A stretch of DNA of 49,663 nt from a virus, in the IMG/VR virus record IMGVR_UViG_3300025154_000140, positions 1 to 49,663 of that record. One strand, 5' to 3'. The translations under genes and the position numbers were made by a program. Positions 49,604 to 49,663 of the stretch are shown piece after piece. The notes under the pieces are model-generated. The model was given only the letters and a program-made list of their open reading frames with translations, ran no database searches and was not told where the DNA came from. Positions within the stretch are counted from its first letter, which is position 1. Each line of letters begins with the position of its first letter.

Positions 49604-49663
49604 TTAAAACCTTACATCGTTATCGTCATTGTTTTTGTCGGCGGCGGGTGCGGCAGATTTTTT
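49604..49663 (-). CDS. C-terminal end of an acidic-tailed early protein (truncated by window)
   Basis: The minus strand reads KKSAAPAADKNNDDNDVRF and a TAA at 49606-49604, entering from the window edge. An Ala/Pro linker followed by an Asp/Asn tail ending in Phe resembles the C-terminus of a single-strand DNA-binding protein. Only 19 residues are visible, so the identity is open. Confidence 0.5.
   Translation of the reverse strand, partial: KKSAAPAADKNNDDNDVRF

Noticed and set aside
1-49663. CRISPR arrays, insertion sequences or a lysogeny repressor
   Set aside because: No regularly spaced direct repeats, no transposase and no CI-type repressor were seen; a repressor may lie beyond the right edge.

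Overview
The window looks like a temperate, podovirus-like phage (prophage) of about 50 kb from an anaerobic bacterium. Base composition is in the mid-40s % GC, coding is dense, and most starts have AAGGAG-type ribosome binding sites. The host is probably in the Verrucomicrobiota/Lentisphaerota (PVC) group. The best hint is the signal-peptide protein at 30325-31254, whose N-terminal lysine/DGREF/DGV region resembles secreted proteins I associate with that group. A 52-residue gene with a class III (anaerobic) ribonucleotide reductase glycyl-radical motif suggests an anaerobe. Both host inferences are tentative.

Left end (1-1676): the tail of an unrelated gene, the 3' half of a tRNA-His gene on the minus strand starting at the anticodon loop (319-363), and a tyrosine integrase. 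This is the usual att-site/integrase arrangement. Positions 1-318 may be host chromosome.

Plus-strand virion block (1790-30307): portal, scaffold, a Com-like zinc ribbon, an N4-gp56-family major capsid protein, head-tail adaptors, tail fibre proteins, two small lipoproteins, then a caspase-like protease translationally coupled to an EndoG-like nuclease/DUF1353 fusion, a holin-like protein, a tail nozzle-like protein with a discoidin-like insert, a Cys-rich protein and three ejection-type proteins. The last of these is a 3067-residue polyvalent protein.

Minus-strand block (49663-30325), in transcription order: recombination and repair genes (PolB-type exonuclease, RecT-like annealing protein, SSB-like protein, ERCC4 nuclease, a RecD2 helicase split into two genes), nucleotide metabolism (nucleoside deoxyribosyltransferase-like, dATP/dGTP diphosphohydrolase), cytosine and adenine DNA methyltransferases, a primase-helicase, small zinc-finger and hypothetical genes, the two terminase subunits, and a secreted cargo-like gene. 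The packaging genes therefore lie on the opposite strand from the head genes, and the two blocks converge at about 30.32 kb.

Regulation: an exact 15-base element, AGGTTTTGTTTTTTT, occurs four times. Each copy precedes a virion or packaging gene group (1701, 4311 and 19198 on plus; 34056 on minus) and sits about 20 bases upstream of an AT-rich -10-like box. It is a good candidate for a phage late-promoter element linking both strands. A strong terminator follows the capsid gene, and another precedes the caspase gene.

The most unusual content is the caspase-nuclease-holin cassette (11468-13691), placed where a lysis module would be expected, in a window where I see no conventional endolysin. 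No lysogeny repressor, CRISPR array or insertion sequence is seen.
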